Notes under the pieces: model-generated
What the model saw: only the letters and a program-made list of their open reading frames with translations
Told to the model about the DNA's origin: nothing
The model's database searches: none
Assembly (NCBI GenBank): GCA_030433215.1
Contig: JAUIMC010000002.1
Location: 248,001-312,000 of the forward strand
Length of the DNA stretch: 64,000 bases
Direction: 5' to 3'
Source: Alphaproteobacteria bacterium
GTDB taxonomy: Bacteria; Pseudomonadota; Alphaproteobacteria; Caulobacterales; Parvularculaceae
Position numbers and translations under genes: made by a program
In this document: positions 1 to 9,719 of the stretch, in pieces
How positions within the stretch are numbered: the stretch's first letter is position 1
Layout of the letters: each line of letters begins with the position of its first letter

Positions 1-2
1 TC

Positions 3-714
<712 letters not shown>

Positions 715-722
<8 letters not shown>

Positions 723-1719
723 AGACGTGCTGAAACCGGGACCGAAGAACCTCATCACCGATGTGGAGGGGATCAATGTCGGCAACGCCACTGATGAAAA
801 GGTTCAGACCGGCGTTACGGTCCTGCGCTGCGATCATGCCTATGTGGCGGCGGCGGATGTGCGCGGCGGCGCGCCCGGCACGCGCGAAATCGATGTTCTC
901 TCCCCTGAAAACCTTGTGGGCCGCGCCGACGCCATCGTCCTGGCCGGCGGCTCCGTTTTCGGGCTCGCCGCGGCCGACGGCGCAGCGAGCGCGCTTTCGG
1001 TCGACGGCGTCGGGCTGAAGCTTTCGGGCAAGGGGCCGGCGATCCCGATTATTCCGGCGGCCATTCTTCACGATCTCGCTAATGACGGCGACAAGAACTG
1101 GGGCGAAACGCCGCCCTATCGCGCGCTCGGCATAGCGGCGGCGCGCAGCGCCGGCGCCGATTTCAGCCTCGGCTCCGAGGGCGCAGGCCGCGGCGCCATG
1201 GCGGGGCTTTTAAAAGGCGGGCTCGGCTCGACGTCGCTGATGCTGGAAAACGGCGTCACGGTCGGCGCGCTCGTCGCCGCCAATCCGGTGGGCTCAGTCT
1301 ATATGGAAGACGGCGAAACCTTCCACGCCTGGCCCTATGAGATTGGCGATGAATTCGGCGGGCGAAAGCCGCCGAAGACCCGAGAAAGCGCAGAGCCCTT
1401 TCCCGACAAGTCCCGCCTCCACATGCGTGTCGAAGCGGGCGCGAACACCACGATCGCGATTGTCGCAACGAACGCCGACCTCACCAATGTCGAGGCGAAA
1501 CGCATGGCCATGATGGCCCATGACGGCATCGCCCGGGCGATCCGTCCTGCGCACACGGCTTTCGACGGCGACATCGTTTTCGCCGTCGCGACCGCGAAAA
1601 AACAATTGCCTTCCGACCCGCCGCCTCTGCGCCACGGCCTTGTGGCGCGCATCGCGGCGGCGGCTTCGGATTGCCTGACGCGCGCCATCGCCCGCGCCGT
1701 TTACGAAGCGGCCCGTTAA
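715..1719 (+). CDS. P1 family peptidase (DmpA/NylC-like, peptidase S58)
   Basis: N-terminal nucleophile hydrolase of the DmpA/BapA/NylC superfamily, which cleaves itself into two chains and acts as an aminopeptidase or amidase on small peptides, D-amino-acid or beta-peptide substrates. The 334-residue protein carries the family motifs VRGGAPGTRE (about 49-58), LAGGSVFGL (about 77-85) and GGLGSTS (about 168-174). The likely self-cleavage site is Asn244-Thr245 in GANTTIAIVATNA, matching the Asn/Thr cleavage known from NylC. There is no signal peptide, so it should be cytoplasmic. It starts inside the stop of the peptide-transporter ATPase gene, which fits processing of imported peptides. The exact substrate is not readable. 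Confidence 0.88.
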
Positions 1720-1808
1720 CCACTCGCCACAAACCATGAAGCGGCCCGGTCCTTGAATATGCTTAATCGGGACCCGGGATTTTCCCGTATTGAACCGGCG
1801 GCGAGGCC

Positions 1809-3134
1809 ATGCGCGATATTCTTCTGCTCAGCTTTACGGCGTTCTGCCTGACGGCCGCGCTGCGCCATCCGTTTGCGGGACTGCTCACCTGGGCGTGGTT
1901 TACTCTGCTGACGCCCCATCAGGCGGCCTATGGCGTTTACGGCATCCCGCTCAATGCGATCATCGCCGCGGTGACCATGGCGGCCTATGTCTTTTCCGGC
2001 GAGATCGCGAAATTCCGCTTCGATCCGGTCACCACGCTCATTATCCTCTTCGCTGGCTGGCTGACAGCGGCGCAGGCCTTCTCTCTCGATCCCGAGAATT
2101 CGGCGCTCTATTACGACCGTTTCATCAAGACGCTGCTGTTCATCGTGCTCTGTGCGCAGATGGCGCGCGACAAGCTGCGCTTTAACGCGCTGGTCTGGAC
2201 CCTCGTCGTTTCTATCGGCTTTCTTGCGGCGAAGGGCGCGGTCTTTACCTTTTTCACCCTTGGCCAGTACCGCGTCCAGGGCCTGCCGAACACCGTTCTG
2301 GAAGACAACAACCATTTCGGCATCGCCGTCGCCGCGATCCTGCCGCTCATTCTCTATCTGCGCGCCGAAGCGGCGAAACCGGTTGTCCGTCAGGGCCTTT
2401 TGGTTCTGTTTGGCCTCTCCATCGTCGCCATCATCGGCACCCAGTCGCGCGGCGCCTTTTTGGCGCTGATTGCCTTCAGCGGTTATTTCTGGATCCGCGC
2501 GAAGCACAAATTCGCCATTCTCGGCGGCCTCGCCCTCATCATGATCCCGACCATCGCTTTCATGCCTTCGGCATGGACCGACCGTATGAGCACCATCGGC
2601 GAGGCGACGGAGGACGCGTCTTTCATGGGCCGCGTCGACGCCTGGGTCATCAACTACAAACTCGCGGCGGAGAACCCGCTGACCGGCGCCGGTCTCAGAA
2701 ACTCCTATGAAAAAGACATCGCGCAAACTGTCGACATCGAACGGGCCGAAACGGCCAAGGCCGCGCACAGCATCTATTTCGAGGTGCTGGGCGGCGCGGG
2801 GTTCATGGGGCTGGCGATTTACCTGACGCTCTTCGCGGTCGCCTTCTTTTCGGCGTGGCGGATGTATCTCTCCCGCGCTGATGACGGCGTTGCGCCGTGG
2901 AAATGGCGTTTCGCTTATTATGCGCAAATGTCGATTCTCGTTTTCGCGGTCGGGGGCGCTTCAGTGTCGCTGGAGATGTGGGACGGCTATCTGATAGTGA
3001 TGGCGCTTGTCGCCGCACTGTCCAAGATGAGCGTCGGCGAAGAAAAGCCACAAGGGCATGTGTTGGCAAAGGCCCGGATGCGCAATTGGCGCGGCCGCAA
3101 AAGGCTGAAAGAAATTCTGGAAAGTCTGGCTTGA
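1809..3134 (+). CDS. O-antigen-ligase-like polytopic membrane protein, exosortase A-associated type
   Basis: Predicted inner-membrane polysaccharide polymerase/ligase of 441 residues with about ten hydrophobic segments. The start RDILLLSFTAFCLTAALRHP, the early GLLTWAWFTLLTPH segment and the loop LPNTVLEDNNHFGIA match my memory of the putative O-glycosylation ligase family linked to exosortase/PEP-CTERM systems (TIGR03097). The Wzy_C-like part includes TQSRGAFLAL and the large periplasmic loop with GRVDAW, NPLTGAGLRNSY and HSIYFEVLGGAG. In those systems it is thought to transfer glycans to exported, sorted proteins or to make exopolysaccharide. It stands alone, with no exosortase gene in the window. 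A protein with a matching sorting tail lies at 33436. It converges on the CDF gene with a 4-bp gap. Confidence 0.82.
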   Translation: MRDILLLSFTAFCLTAALRHPFAGLLTWAWFTLLTPHQAAYGVYGIPLNAIIAAVTMAAYVFSGEIAKFRFDPVTTLIILFAGWLTAAQAFSLDPENSALYYDRFIKTLLFIVLCAQMARDKLRFNALVWTLVVSIGFLAAKGAVFTFFTLGQYRVQGLPNTVLEDNNHFGIAVAAILPLILYLRAEAAKPVVRQGLLVLFGLSIVAIIGTQSRGAFLALIAFSGYFWIRAKHKFAILGGLALIMIPTIAFMPSAWTDRMSTIGEATEDASFMGRVDAWVINYKLAAENPLTGAGLRNSYEKDIAQTVDIERAETAKAAHSIYFEVLGGAGFMGLAIYLTLFAVAFFSAWRMYLSRADDGVAPWKWRFAYYAQMSILVFAVGGASVSLEMWDGYLIVMALVAALSKMSVGEEKPQGHVLAKARMRNWRGRKRLKEILESLA

Positions 3135-3138
3135 AAGA

Positions 3139-4134
3139 TTAATCGGACCCGGCAAACGCCGCGCCGCCATGCGCTTTGAGGCCGCCGGAAGAGGCGGTTT
3201 GGTTCTTGTGCACCTCGAACGACGTCTCGGCTTCGCTCTGCGCGCCCGCATCGGGGCATTCATCGCCGATCTCGATCTGTACGGTCGAATAATGAATATC
3301 GTAATTTGCTTCGAGGAACGCTTTTGCGGCCGCGAGCGCGCTCGCAGCCTCTTGCGCATCGGCGACCCAGGCGTGCAGGGTCAGCCGCGGCTGTTCCGGC
3401 GTGATCTGCGTAATCTGAATGCTGTGAACGTCCCGGATCTGCGGGACGGCGGCGATCAGGCCTTTCTTCAGTTCCTCGCGGTCGATGTCCGGCGGGGCGC
3501 CTTCGAGAAGGATATGCCCGGTCTCGCGCACCAGCCGCACCGCCGACACGCCGATCAGGACGGCGACGGCGATGGACAGGATCGGGTCGATGGCGACCCA
3601 GCCTGTGGCCCCGATGACGAGCGCCGCGATAATCGCCGCAGCCGATCCGAGGAGGTCGCCGATCACATGCAGGATCGCGCCGCGCATATTGAGATCGCGC
3701 TCCTGCGGCCGGTGCAGAATGAAAAAGGCAATCACGTTGGCGATGAAGCCGGCGACAGCGACCCACAGCATCAGGCCCGATTCGACTTCGACGGGCTCCA
3801 TGAAGCGGCGCGCCGCCTCGAAAACGATCCAGAAAAGCAGGATGGCAAGGAGAACGCCGTTCACGAAAGCGGCGAGAACCTGCGCCCGCCGGTATCCGAA
3901 ATGCAGCCGCGCATCCGCCGGACGCCGCGCCAAAAATTGCGCGCTCGCCGCCAGCGCCAGCGCCAGCGCATCGGTCAGCATGTGGGTTGCGTCCGCTAAG
4001 AGCGCGAGAGAGCCGGAGATAAGGCCGCCCACGACCTCAACCACCATGAAAACGACAATCACGCCAAGCGCCCACAACAGGCGGCTGGTCACCTTGCCTG
4101 AAGGCGGATGATGGTCATGATTGCAGTTAACCAT
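3139..4134 (-). CDS. Cation diffusion facilitator family transporter (CzcD/ZitB-like)
   Basis: Inner-membrane proton antiporter of the CDF family that exports Zn2+ and similar divalent metals. The 331 residues include a His-rich start (MVNCNHDHHP), six transmembrane helices and a cytoplasmic C-terminal domain. The intramembrane metal site is seen as D48-x-x-H51-x-x-x-D55 (ADATHMLTD) in TM2 and H156-x-x-x-D160 (HVIGD) in TM5, the His/Asp pattern associated with zinc. The last 40 or so residues are a low-complexity extension. It is divergent from a ZIP importer gene, so efflux and influx share one intergenic region. Metal preference is inferred from the motif. Confidence 0.92.
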   Translation of the reverse strand: MVNCNHDHHPPSGKVTSRLLWALGVIVVFMVVEVVGGLISGSLALLADATHMLTDALALALAASAQFLARRPADARLHFGYRRAQVLAAFVNGVLLAILLFWIVFEAARRFMEPVEVESGLMLWVAVAGFIANVIAFFILHRPQERDLNMRGAILHVIGDLLGSAAAIIAALVIGATGWVAIDPILSIAVAVLIGVSAVRLVRETGHILLEGAPPDIDREELKKGLIAAVPQIRDVHSIQITQITPEQPRLTLHAWVADAQEAASALAAAKAFLEANYDIHYSTVQIEIGDECPDAGAQSEAETSFEVHKNQTASSGGLKAHGGAAFAGSD

Positions 4135-4405
4135 GCGCTTGCCGTTTTTCGTCGTTTTCTACGCGCTCGGACGGGAACAAAGCTTCGGGACAATAGTCTG
4201 CGCGGCCACGCAAGAGCAAGGCGGGTGGCGTTCATTTCACAGTTAATTCAATATCCTTCCGGGGCGCCGCTGAGCCCTTTGTGACGGAAAAAAAAGTTAC
4301 GAGATAACATTTTCATTGCTATCATGCGCACCATGCGGGATTAGGACGCCGGCGGCCCTGCGCTGGCCGGCCTATATCGAAAGCAGCAGGAAGGGGACCT
4401 GCGGG
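4135..4405. other. Divergent intergenic region between zinc efflux and ZIP importer genes
   Basis: Some 270 bp separate the two start codons. The stretch is AT-richer than the flanking genes at 4235-4320 and holds the Zur-like palindrome listed separately. A longer reading of the ZIP gene from TTG at 4316 is possible, but its first 30 residues look like translated leader. No other gene or RNA was recognised. Confidence 0.5.
4296..4308. promoter_or_regulatory. Candidate Zur operator upstream of the ZIP gene
   Basis: GTTACGAGATAAC is a GTTA-N5-TAAC palindrome, the core geometry of proteobacterial Zur boxes (GTTATA-n-TATAAC type). The right-hand flank, CATTTTC, also resembles the consensus ATAACATTTC end. 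It lies about 100 bp before the preferred ZIP start codon and between two zinc-transport genes. The assignment rests on one site and on pattern similarity. Confidence 0.45.
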
Positions 4406-5158
4406 TTGCAAGGAAATATTCTGATATTTGACGGGCTCCCAGCGAGCCTGGCGGCAGCGGCTGTGAGCACGCTCGGCGTCTTTATCATGGCGTCCTTCGG
4501 TGACTGGGCCCGCCGCAATATCGGCTATTGCGCCGCTTTCGCCGTCGGCCTCCTGACGGTCGGCGTGGCGTTTCACCTGATTCCCGAAGCGGTGAGCCTT
4601 TCGGATATGGCGCTCAGCTGGGTCGCCGGCGGGTTCATGGCCATGGTGCTGATCGGCATCGCCGTCCAATTCACGGTCAGCCGCCAGCCGGAAGGCGCCG
4701 CCCTCACCTTTGGCTACGCCTCGATTATTGTGCTCGCCTCTCATTCCTTCCTCGACGGCATCGTCTATGCGGCCTCTTTTCAGGAGGAGCCGTTCACGGG
4801 CTGGCTCTCCACCAGCGGCCTCATGTTTCATGAGTTTCCTGAAGGCGTCATCGCCTACGCCCTGCTCGCGCAGGCAAACCTGCCGCGCAACCGAGCGATC
4901 GCGCTCGCCGTCCTCGCCGCCGCGGGAACCACGGTCGGCGGCACGCTTACGGGCGGCTTCCTGTTCAACATGGCCAAGGATCTGCCGATCGCCGCGATGC
5001 TGGGCGGGTCCGCCGGCGCCCTCATCTATGTCCTGATCGTGCATCTGGGGCCGCATGCGGCGGCCTCGCCCGACAGGAAGGGCTATGACTTCGCCATGCT
5101 CGGCGTCGCCTTCGGCACGGTCGCGATCATACTGCAACAACTCTCAGGGATGCACTGA
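4406..5158 (+). CDS. ZIP family metal transporter
   Basis: Inner-membrane importer of Zn2+ or other divalent metals. From the preferred start it is 250 residues with seven or eight hydrophobic segments. The ZIP metal-site motifs are HLIPEA (about 57-62), HSFLDG in TM4 (about 113-118) and HEFPEG in TM5 (about 142-147). I prefer TTG at 4406 because AAGGGGA ends 8 nt before it; the frame is open upstream to TTG at 4316, but that extension is not membrane-like. The Zur-like palindrome upstream and the divergent zinc exporter gene support a role in zinc homeostasis. Iron or manganese transport cannot be excluded. Confidence 0.85.
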   Translation: MQGNILIFDGLPASLAAAAVSTLGVFIMASFGDWARRNIGYCAAFAVGLLTVGVAFHLIPEAVSLSDMALSWVAGGFMAMVLIGIAVQFTVSRQPEGAALTFGYASIIVLASHSFLDGIVYAASFQEEPFTGWLSTSGLMFHEFPEGVIAYALLAQANLPRNRAIALAVLAAAGTTVGGTLTGGFLFNMAKDLPIAAMLGGSAGALIYVLIVHLGPHAAASPDRKGYDFAMLGVAFGTVAIILQQLSGMH

Positions 5159-5167
5159 ACCGGAAAA

Positions 5168-5668
5168 TTATGGCCGGCATCCGGCGATTCCGGCCGCCGG
5201 CGAGACCATGCTCCAGCCCGATTCATCGCTGAGCTTGATCAGTCCCTGCTCGAGATAAGCGCCCTCGTTGAATTCGAGACCGAAACGGGCTGTCACTTCA
5301 ATGACCAGCCCGTCCTCGCTTTCAAACCGCTGCCGTTCATAAACGCCATAGCCTGAAGCGCCGTAAAATTCGGTTCGCGTAAGATGAACCGGCTGTCCGG
5401 CTATATTCACTTGGGCCTGCTTTTCCGAGACATATTGAAAGACCGCCGAAGGCCGCGCGCCTTCCAGAGTCCAGAGGATCATGCCGCATTCGCTGGACGG
5501 AATGCGCGCATCCCCGATCGGGCGCAGTCCTTGCGACGCTATATTGACGTTCGCAAGATCCAGCGGCGTTTCGCTTTCGATCTCGGCCTTTTCACCGCCA
5601 GAAAATGTCGCGCAGGCGCTTGTCAAAAATACTGCTGAAAAAAGCAGTGCGAGCCTCTTATTATTCAT
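5168..5668 (-). CDS. Small lipoprotein at the end of the type II secretion operon
   Basis: A 166-residue protein with a lipoprotein signal peptide: MNNKR, a hydrophobic stretch, then lipobox LTSAC with Cys19. The mature part is polar with no domain I recognise; it contains Cys61 and a second Cys three residues from the end, which could pair. The start overlaps the stop of the gspN gene by 4 bp (5665-5668), so it is cotranscribed with the secretion genes. By analogy with lipoproteins of other type II systems it might assist the secretin or be a secreted product, but nothing in the sequence shows homology to the pilotin GspS. Function unknown. Confidence 0.75.
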   Translation of the reverse strand: MNNKRLALLFSAVFLTSACATFSGGEKAEIESETPLDLANVNIASQGLRPIGDARIPSSECGMILWTLEGARPSAVFQYVSEKQAQVNIAGQPVHLTRTEFYGASGYGVYERQRFESEDGLVIEVTARFGLEFNEGAYLEQGLIKLSDESGWSMVSPAAGIAGCRP

Positions 5669-6444
5669 GATCCAGCCCCTTTGAACACGCCTGCCGATCC
5701 ATAAATCAGGGCGCCGTTGTCTTCCTCAAAGCCAAAGCCGCGCAAGGCCGACGCGACGCCCTCTTCTTCCGGCCGCGCCCTCGCTGAAATCTCATAGGCG
5801 AGCGTCCGGTCAATGCGCAGCACCACTTCCGCGTCAGCCTTGGCGTTGGCGCCGGCGAGCGAGACCGCCAGACGGCCATCCTCGCAGGCAACGCCGCCAG
5901 CCATGGGCATGGCCGGCAGATTAAAGCGTTTCGCGGGGGCGTCGAGCACATCGGTCCATAATTCGCCTTCAGCCGATTGACATCCTTTGGCGCGGGAAAA
6001 AACAACCCGTTCGAGATCGACCCTTGCGATCCCCCGCGCCGGTTCGCCGAATACGCCGCGCGGCGCGACGGCGCCCAGCCGGATATCGGCGGCGACATTT
6101 TCAAGGGTCAATTTTCGCCCCGGGCCGATGGCGACGCGCCCTTCGCCGTTGATCGCGCCGCCCTTCGCGGTCAGCGACAAAGAAGGCGATGCGCGCAGCA
6201 ATGACAGGGGCGCAAGACGGAACGAGACATCGCCCAGCGGCGCGCCGCGAACCGAGAGGTCGGAAAAACCGCCGCCCCATATCGTGCCGTGAACGCCGCT
6301 ATAGGCGACGTCCTGCTTTTCAAAATCGATAAAAGCCGCAACGAGGCTGAGCGGCGCCGAAATGATCAGCGTTGCAACAAAAATAAGCGCCGCCGCGATC
6401 AGCGGTCCGGTCAATCCTCGAAATATTCTGGGACCTTCACTCAT
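5665..6444 (-). CDS. gspN: Type II secretion system protein N
   Basis: Inner-membrane protein of the type II secretion machinery, 259 residues. It has one N-terminal transmembrane helix (about 12-38) followed by a periplasmic beta-rich domain. The segment VHGTIWGGGFSDLSVRGAPLGDVSFRL resembles the GTVWxG pattern typical of GspN, and alternating hydrophobic strands follow. It overlaps gspM by 4 bp and is last of the canonical gsp genes here. GspN is variable and not always essential, so the name rests on the pattern plus its position. Confidence 0.85.
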   Translation of the reverse strand: MSEGPRIFRGLTGPLIAAALIFVATLIISAPLSLVAAFIDFEKQDVAYSGVHGTIWGGGFSDLSVRGAPLGDVSFRLAPLSLLRASPSLSLTAKGGAINGEGRVAIGPGRKLTLENVAADIRLGAVAPRGVFGEPARGIARVDLERVVFSRAKGCQSAEGELWTDVLDAPAKRFNLPAMPMAGGVACEDGRLAVSLAGANAKADAEVVLRIDRTLAYEISARARPEEEGVASALRGFGFEEDNGALIYGSAGVFKGAGS

Positions 6445-6905
6445 AGGCGTTGAAAAACCAGAACCTGCGGCGTGATCTCGCCGGCCTGACCGCGTCCAAT
6501 ATCGACAAAGGCGAGCGTCGCGCCATAGCGGTTTTCAAGGTCGGCGACCCAGTCGAAGAAGACGTCGCCGTCGACCGGCTCGATCTGGACCTCGATCTGA
6601 TCGTTATTTTCCGTTCCGATGCGGACAAGCTGTATGCCGGCGGTGTTGGTCGTCCTGACCAGCGCATCGCGAAGCGGGGTCTGTGAAAGCGGCGCGCCTT
6701 GTTGAGCCCCGCCAGCTACGGCGGCCGCCGCTGCGGTCAGTTCATAGGCGTCGCGCGCGGAGCTGGCCTGTCTGTCCGCCGCGGCGCGCCAGTCCGCGAG
6801 GGGGCGTACGAGGCCAAGGGACAGCAAAAGAACGCCGGCGAGCGCGCCCGCAATCATGACCATCATGCGCTCGCGCGCCGAAAGATCGTGCCACCAAGCG
6901 CTCAT
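6441..6905 (-). CDS. gspM: Type II secretion system protein M
   Basis: Bitopic inner-membrane protein of 154 residues that forms the assembly platform with GspL. It starts with a short cytoplasmic stretch (MSAWWHDLSARERMM), one transmembrane helix (about 15-31), then a periplasmic helical and ferredoxin-like domain. The pattern xxxRExxM before the helix and LxxPLxxWR after it is characteristic. It overlaps gspL and gspN by 4 bp each, indicating tight translational coupling. Confidence 0.9.
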   Translation of the reverse strand: MSAWWHDLSARERMMVMIAGALAGVLLLSLGLVRPLADWRAAADRQASSARDAYELTAAAAAVAGGAQQGAPLSQTPLRDALVRTTNTAGIQLVRIGTENNDQIEVQIEPVDGDVFFDWVADLENRYGATLAFVDIGRGQAGEITPQVLVFQRL

Positions 6906-8095
6906 GAGAAACTCACCCTTAGCTCGCCGCGATAGACATTGTTTGTGCGCAGCACGCTGCCGGACTCCGCCGCTGTCAGCCCGCGCGCGGTCAGCGCGCT
7001 TTTTAATGCTTCGAACTGGGCGATATCGCCGAAGCGCAAGCTGACGGAATATTCGCCGCGCGACGCGTTATAGCGGATGCGGTCGATCTCTACGCCCTCA
7101 TTGTCTTCAAGACTGTCAGCCAGATTGTTGGTGAGGGCGAGAAAAACCGGCCGCCCGCCGCCGGCGCCAAGGATCTGGCGCGCATGGGCCCGCGGATCGG
7201 CGCCCGTCGCATCGGGAAAGGCCGCGTCGTGAAGCGCGCGGGTTTCTTCTTCGAGGCGGTCAGCCAATCTGAGATCGCGCGCGCTGTCCGCGACGAGGGA
7301 AAGCGTCAGCACCGCCAAGGAGGCGGCGGCGAGAACGGCGACCTGGCGCCACGGCCCGACGGCCGCGCGCCAGTCGCGGCGCTTGCGATAGCCCCCCTGC
7401 ATGAGGTTCGGCGCTTTATCGAGCCCTTCGGTGAAAAATCCGATCAGGGCTTGTGGGTCCAGCAGCCCGCGCTGCTCGATCTCGACATCTTCCCGAAGAC
7501 CCGGGATCGCCTTGGCTGTGCAGGCGGTGACTTTGCGCACGCCCGCGTCATCGAGAATGGCGGTCAGAAATCCGTCCGCAAGCGGCTTTTCGATGGCGAA
7601 TCCCTTGAGCCCCATAACGCCGATCATACGGTCCGGCATTTCAATGATGACGGCGCGGCCTTCCGTCATGGGCGTCAAGGCATAGTCTGCGGTCACGATA
7701 TCCGGCGACAGGCCCGCATCGCCCAGCGCGGCAAGCCAGTTGTCCATCGCTGATTTCTTGACGGCGAGCGCGAGCCCCGCCCCGCTGTCATGGCGCGCCG
7801 TCGCCACATGAACCTGCTCAAGGCTTTCCGCGAGTTCGTCTTCGAGAAGCATGCCCGCCGCCGCCCGGAACTGGGCCGCCGATTTCGGCGGGACCGCCAG
7901 GGCGCGCATGGTGGCGCATTCGCCGCGCAGAATGCAGGCGATGAGGCGCGCATTGCCGGCGCGTTCCGAAATTGCAGAGAGCCCGGCCGCATTTTCGCAG
8001 ACGTCGGACTCCAGAATGTCTTCCTCGCCTACAAAGGCCCACCGGACCGGATCGTCCGGGGTCAAGCCTGGGAGGAGGATTAAGGTTTCGTTCAC
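6902..8095 (-). CDS. gspL: Type II secretion system protein L
   Basis: Inner-membrane platform protein of 397 residues that recruits the GspE ATPase through its actin-like cytoplasmic domain. Residues 1 to about 240 form the cytoplasmic part (ETLILLPGLTPDDPVRWAF at the start), a transmembrane helix lies near 250-270, and the periplasmic domain follows. The last hundred residues (DRIRYNASRGEYSVSLRFGD and after) fit the GspL periplasmic ferredoxin-like fold that pairs with GspM. It overlaps both neighbours by 4 bp. Confidence 0.9.
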   Translation of the reverse strand: MNETLILLPGLTPDDPVRWAFVGEEDILESDVCENAAGLSAISERAGNARLIACILRGECATMRALAVPPKSAAQFRAAAGMLLEDELAESLEQVHVATARHDSGAGLALAVKKSAMDNWLAALGDAGLSPDIVTADYALTPMTEGRAVIIEMPDRMIGVMGLKGFAIEKPLADGFLTAILDDAGVRKVTACTAKAIPGLREDVEIEQRGLLDPQALIGFFTEGLDKAPNLMQGGYRKRRDWRAAVGPWRQVAVLAAASLAVLTLSLVADSARDLRLADRLEEETRALHDAAFPDATGADPRAHARQILGAGGGRPVFLALTNNLADSLEDNEGVEIDRIRYNASRGEYSVSLRFGDIAQFEALKSALTARGLTAAESGSVLRTNNVYRGELRVSFS

Positions 8096-9063
8096 TCTTC
8101 CGCTCCGATGCGCCGCGACAGAACACGGGGCCGGCCCTCGCCGGCGTCGATCATCGACGTCATTTCCAGTAAAACATTATCATAAACAATCTCTGCACGG
8201 GCCTTCAGATAGCGCGAGACAACGTCAAACCGGTCCGAACCGGAGAGGTTTCGCGCGGCAACGGCAGGCACGGCCATAAAGTCCTCGACACGCGCATAGC
8301 CGCCCGGCGGCCGGTCCGTGATAAGGTCGGCAGCTTCCTGAACCGTGACCTGAGGCCCCAGCGCCGCCGCCAGCACCGGGGCATGGCGCTCTGCAAGCAT
8401 GTTCACATTGATCTTCATGGCCGCATCGCCGCCGCCAGCGCATAAATAGGGTTTGAGCGTCCCGTAAATCTCTCGGGTGACGCCTTTGACGGCCCGCAAT
8501 TCAGAAACCGAAGCGAGCGGCTGGTTGCCCGTGCGGTAAGGCGACGGCAGCAGCGTGTAATGCCCGTCCTCGGCGCCTTGCGGGCGTCTTTGCGTGTCCT
8601 CGTCGATCCAGTCGCCGATGCTTTCGGCGAGCGCGCGAGCGTCGAATTCTCCGATGCCGAGATGACCCGCGAGACGAATGAACTCAGCGACGGGGCCGTT
8701 CTGGGCGTTTGCATCGTCATAGGCGCCGCTGAGCGAATTGACGTTGAAACAGGCTGTGGCGTCAGCGAAGAACACCCGCGCCGCGCCCTCATCGAGCGGC
8801 AGCTCAACCGGCGCGCTCGCCCAGGGATCATCGAGCGACATGACAGCGTTATCCTGCTCGAGAACGTCTTCGACGGCGGCAAGCGCAAGAACTTCAATGC
8901 CGAAGGCGCCCCACAGGGCTTCGCTGCGGGCCGTGACATTGCTCGTGCGCGAAGCGGCCAGCGTCGTTTTCTCCATGGCCGCATAGGCCACAAAGGAAAC
9001 CGTGGCCGCCAGCAGCAGAACGATGAGCAGCGCAGCGCCGCGTTGTTTCTTTCGTCTGGTCAT
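8092..9063 (-). CDS. gspK: Type II secretion system minor pseudopilin K
   Basis: Minor pseudopilin that caps the pseudopilus tip, 323 residues from the chosen start. The prepilin signal is MTRRKKQRG followed by AALLIVLLLA; cleavage after Gly9 leaves no Glu at +5, a known peculiarity of GspK. The large alpha-helical globular domain contains NVNSLSG (about 146-152) and a helix-hairpin-helix-like second half. The frame is open upstream to 9192, but the start at 9063 gives the proper signal and an ATGA overlap with gspJ. Confidence 0.92.
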   Translation of the reverse strand: MTRRKKQRGAALLIVLLLAATVSFVAYAAMEKTTLAASRTSNVTARSEALWGAFGIEVLALAAVEDVLEQDNAVMSLDDPWASAPVELPLDEGAARVFFADATACFNVNSLSGAYDDANAQNGPVAEFIRLAGHLGIGEFDARALAESIGDWIDEDTQRRPQGAEDGHYTLLPSPYRTGNQPLASVSELRAVKGVTREIYGTLKPYLCAGGGDAAMKINVNMLAERHAPVLAAALGPQVTVQEAADLITDRPPGGYARVEDFMAVPAVAARNLSGSDRFDVVSRYLKARAEIVYDNVLLEMTSMIDAGEGRPRVLSRRIGAEE

Positions 9064-9719
9064 GCGCCCGCGCCTCCCACGGCGCCGATCCAGAAAAGCT
9101 GGCGCAGCGGACCGGCGTTCTCGCGCTCCAGCGTAATCGACACGGCTTTCGGCGGTTGGCCCGCGCCGCCCACCGGCCAGATATCCGCCCATTCGAGATC
9201 GCCGCGGTTTTCGCGCAGGAGAAATTCCGCTCTCGCATCCACAAGGCCGTCGAACAAAATCCGCTCGACCGCATCGCTGTTCTCGGCCTCATCGAGATAG
9301 GCCCGCGACCGGCGGATCAGCGCGCCGTTGCGATAGACATATTCGACAAATTGCAGCGTGCTGCGCGGCGCGACAGCGTCCGGATTGATGGCGCCGCCGC
9401 GCACGAAAGCCGCAAGCAGGCGCTCGTCGTCTTCCCGCCGCGCGCCGAAGCTTTCGAGATTGCCCCGAAACACGGTTTCTTCCATATCACCGAATTCATT
9501 GCGCACACGGCGCGGCGCGACCTGCGCCATGTCTTCCTTGATGAGCGTGCGGGCGATCTGGAAGCTTTTGAGTTCTTCATCGACCCGCGCAAGCTGGTCG
9601 CGGCTGTCGACGCCGAGCCGCAGCGCGTAAACGCTTGCCGTCGCAATCGCCGCAAAGACCATGAGCGCGATCAAGACTTCCGGCAGGGTCATGCCTTTCT
9701 GGCGGCGCGCAAAGGTCAT
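9060..9719 (-). CDS. gspJ: Type II secretion system minor pseudopilin J
   Basis: Minor pseudopilin of 219 residues that forms the tip complex with GspI and GspK. The type IV prepilin signal is RRQKG/MTLPEV, with cleavage predicted after Gly9 and the conserved Glu at +5 (Glu14). A hydrophobic N-helix is followed by a beta-rich domain with GNLESFG and FVEYVYRNGALIRRS, as in GspJ. It overlaps gspI and gspK by 4 bp. Confidence 0.92.
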   Translation of the reverse strand: MTFARRQKGMTLPEVLIALMVFAAIATASVYALRLGVDSRDQLARVDEELKSFQIARTLIKEDMAQVAPRRVRNEFGDMEETVFRGNLESFGARREDDERLLAAFVRGGAINPDAVAPRSTLQFVEYVYRNGALIRRSRAYLDEAENSDAVERILFDGLVDARAEFLLRENRGDLEWADIWPVGGAGQPPKAVSITLERENAGPLRQLFWIGAVGGAGA

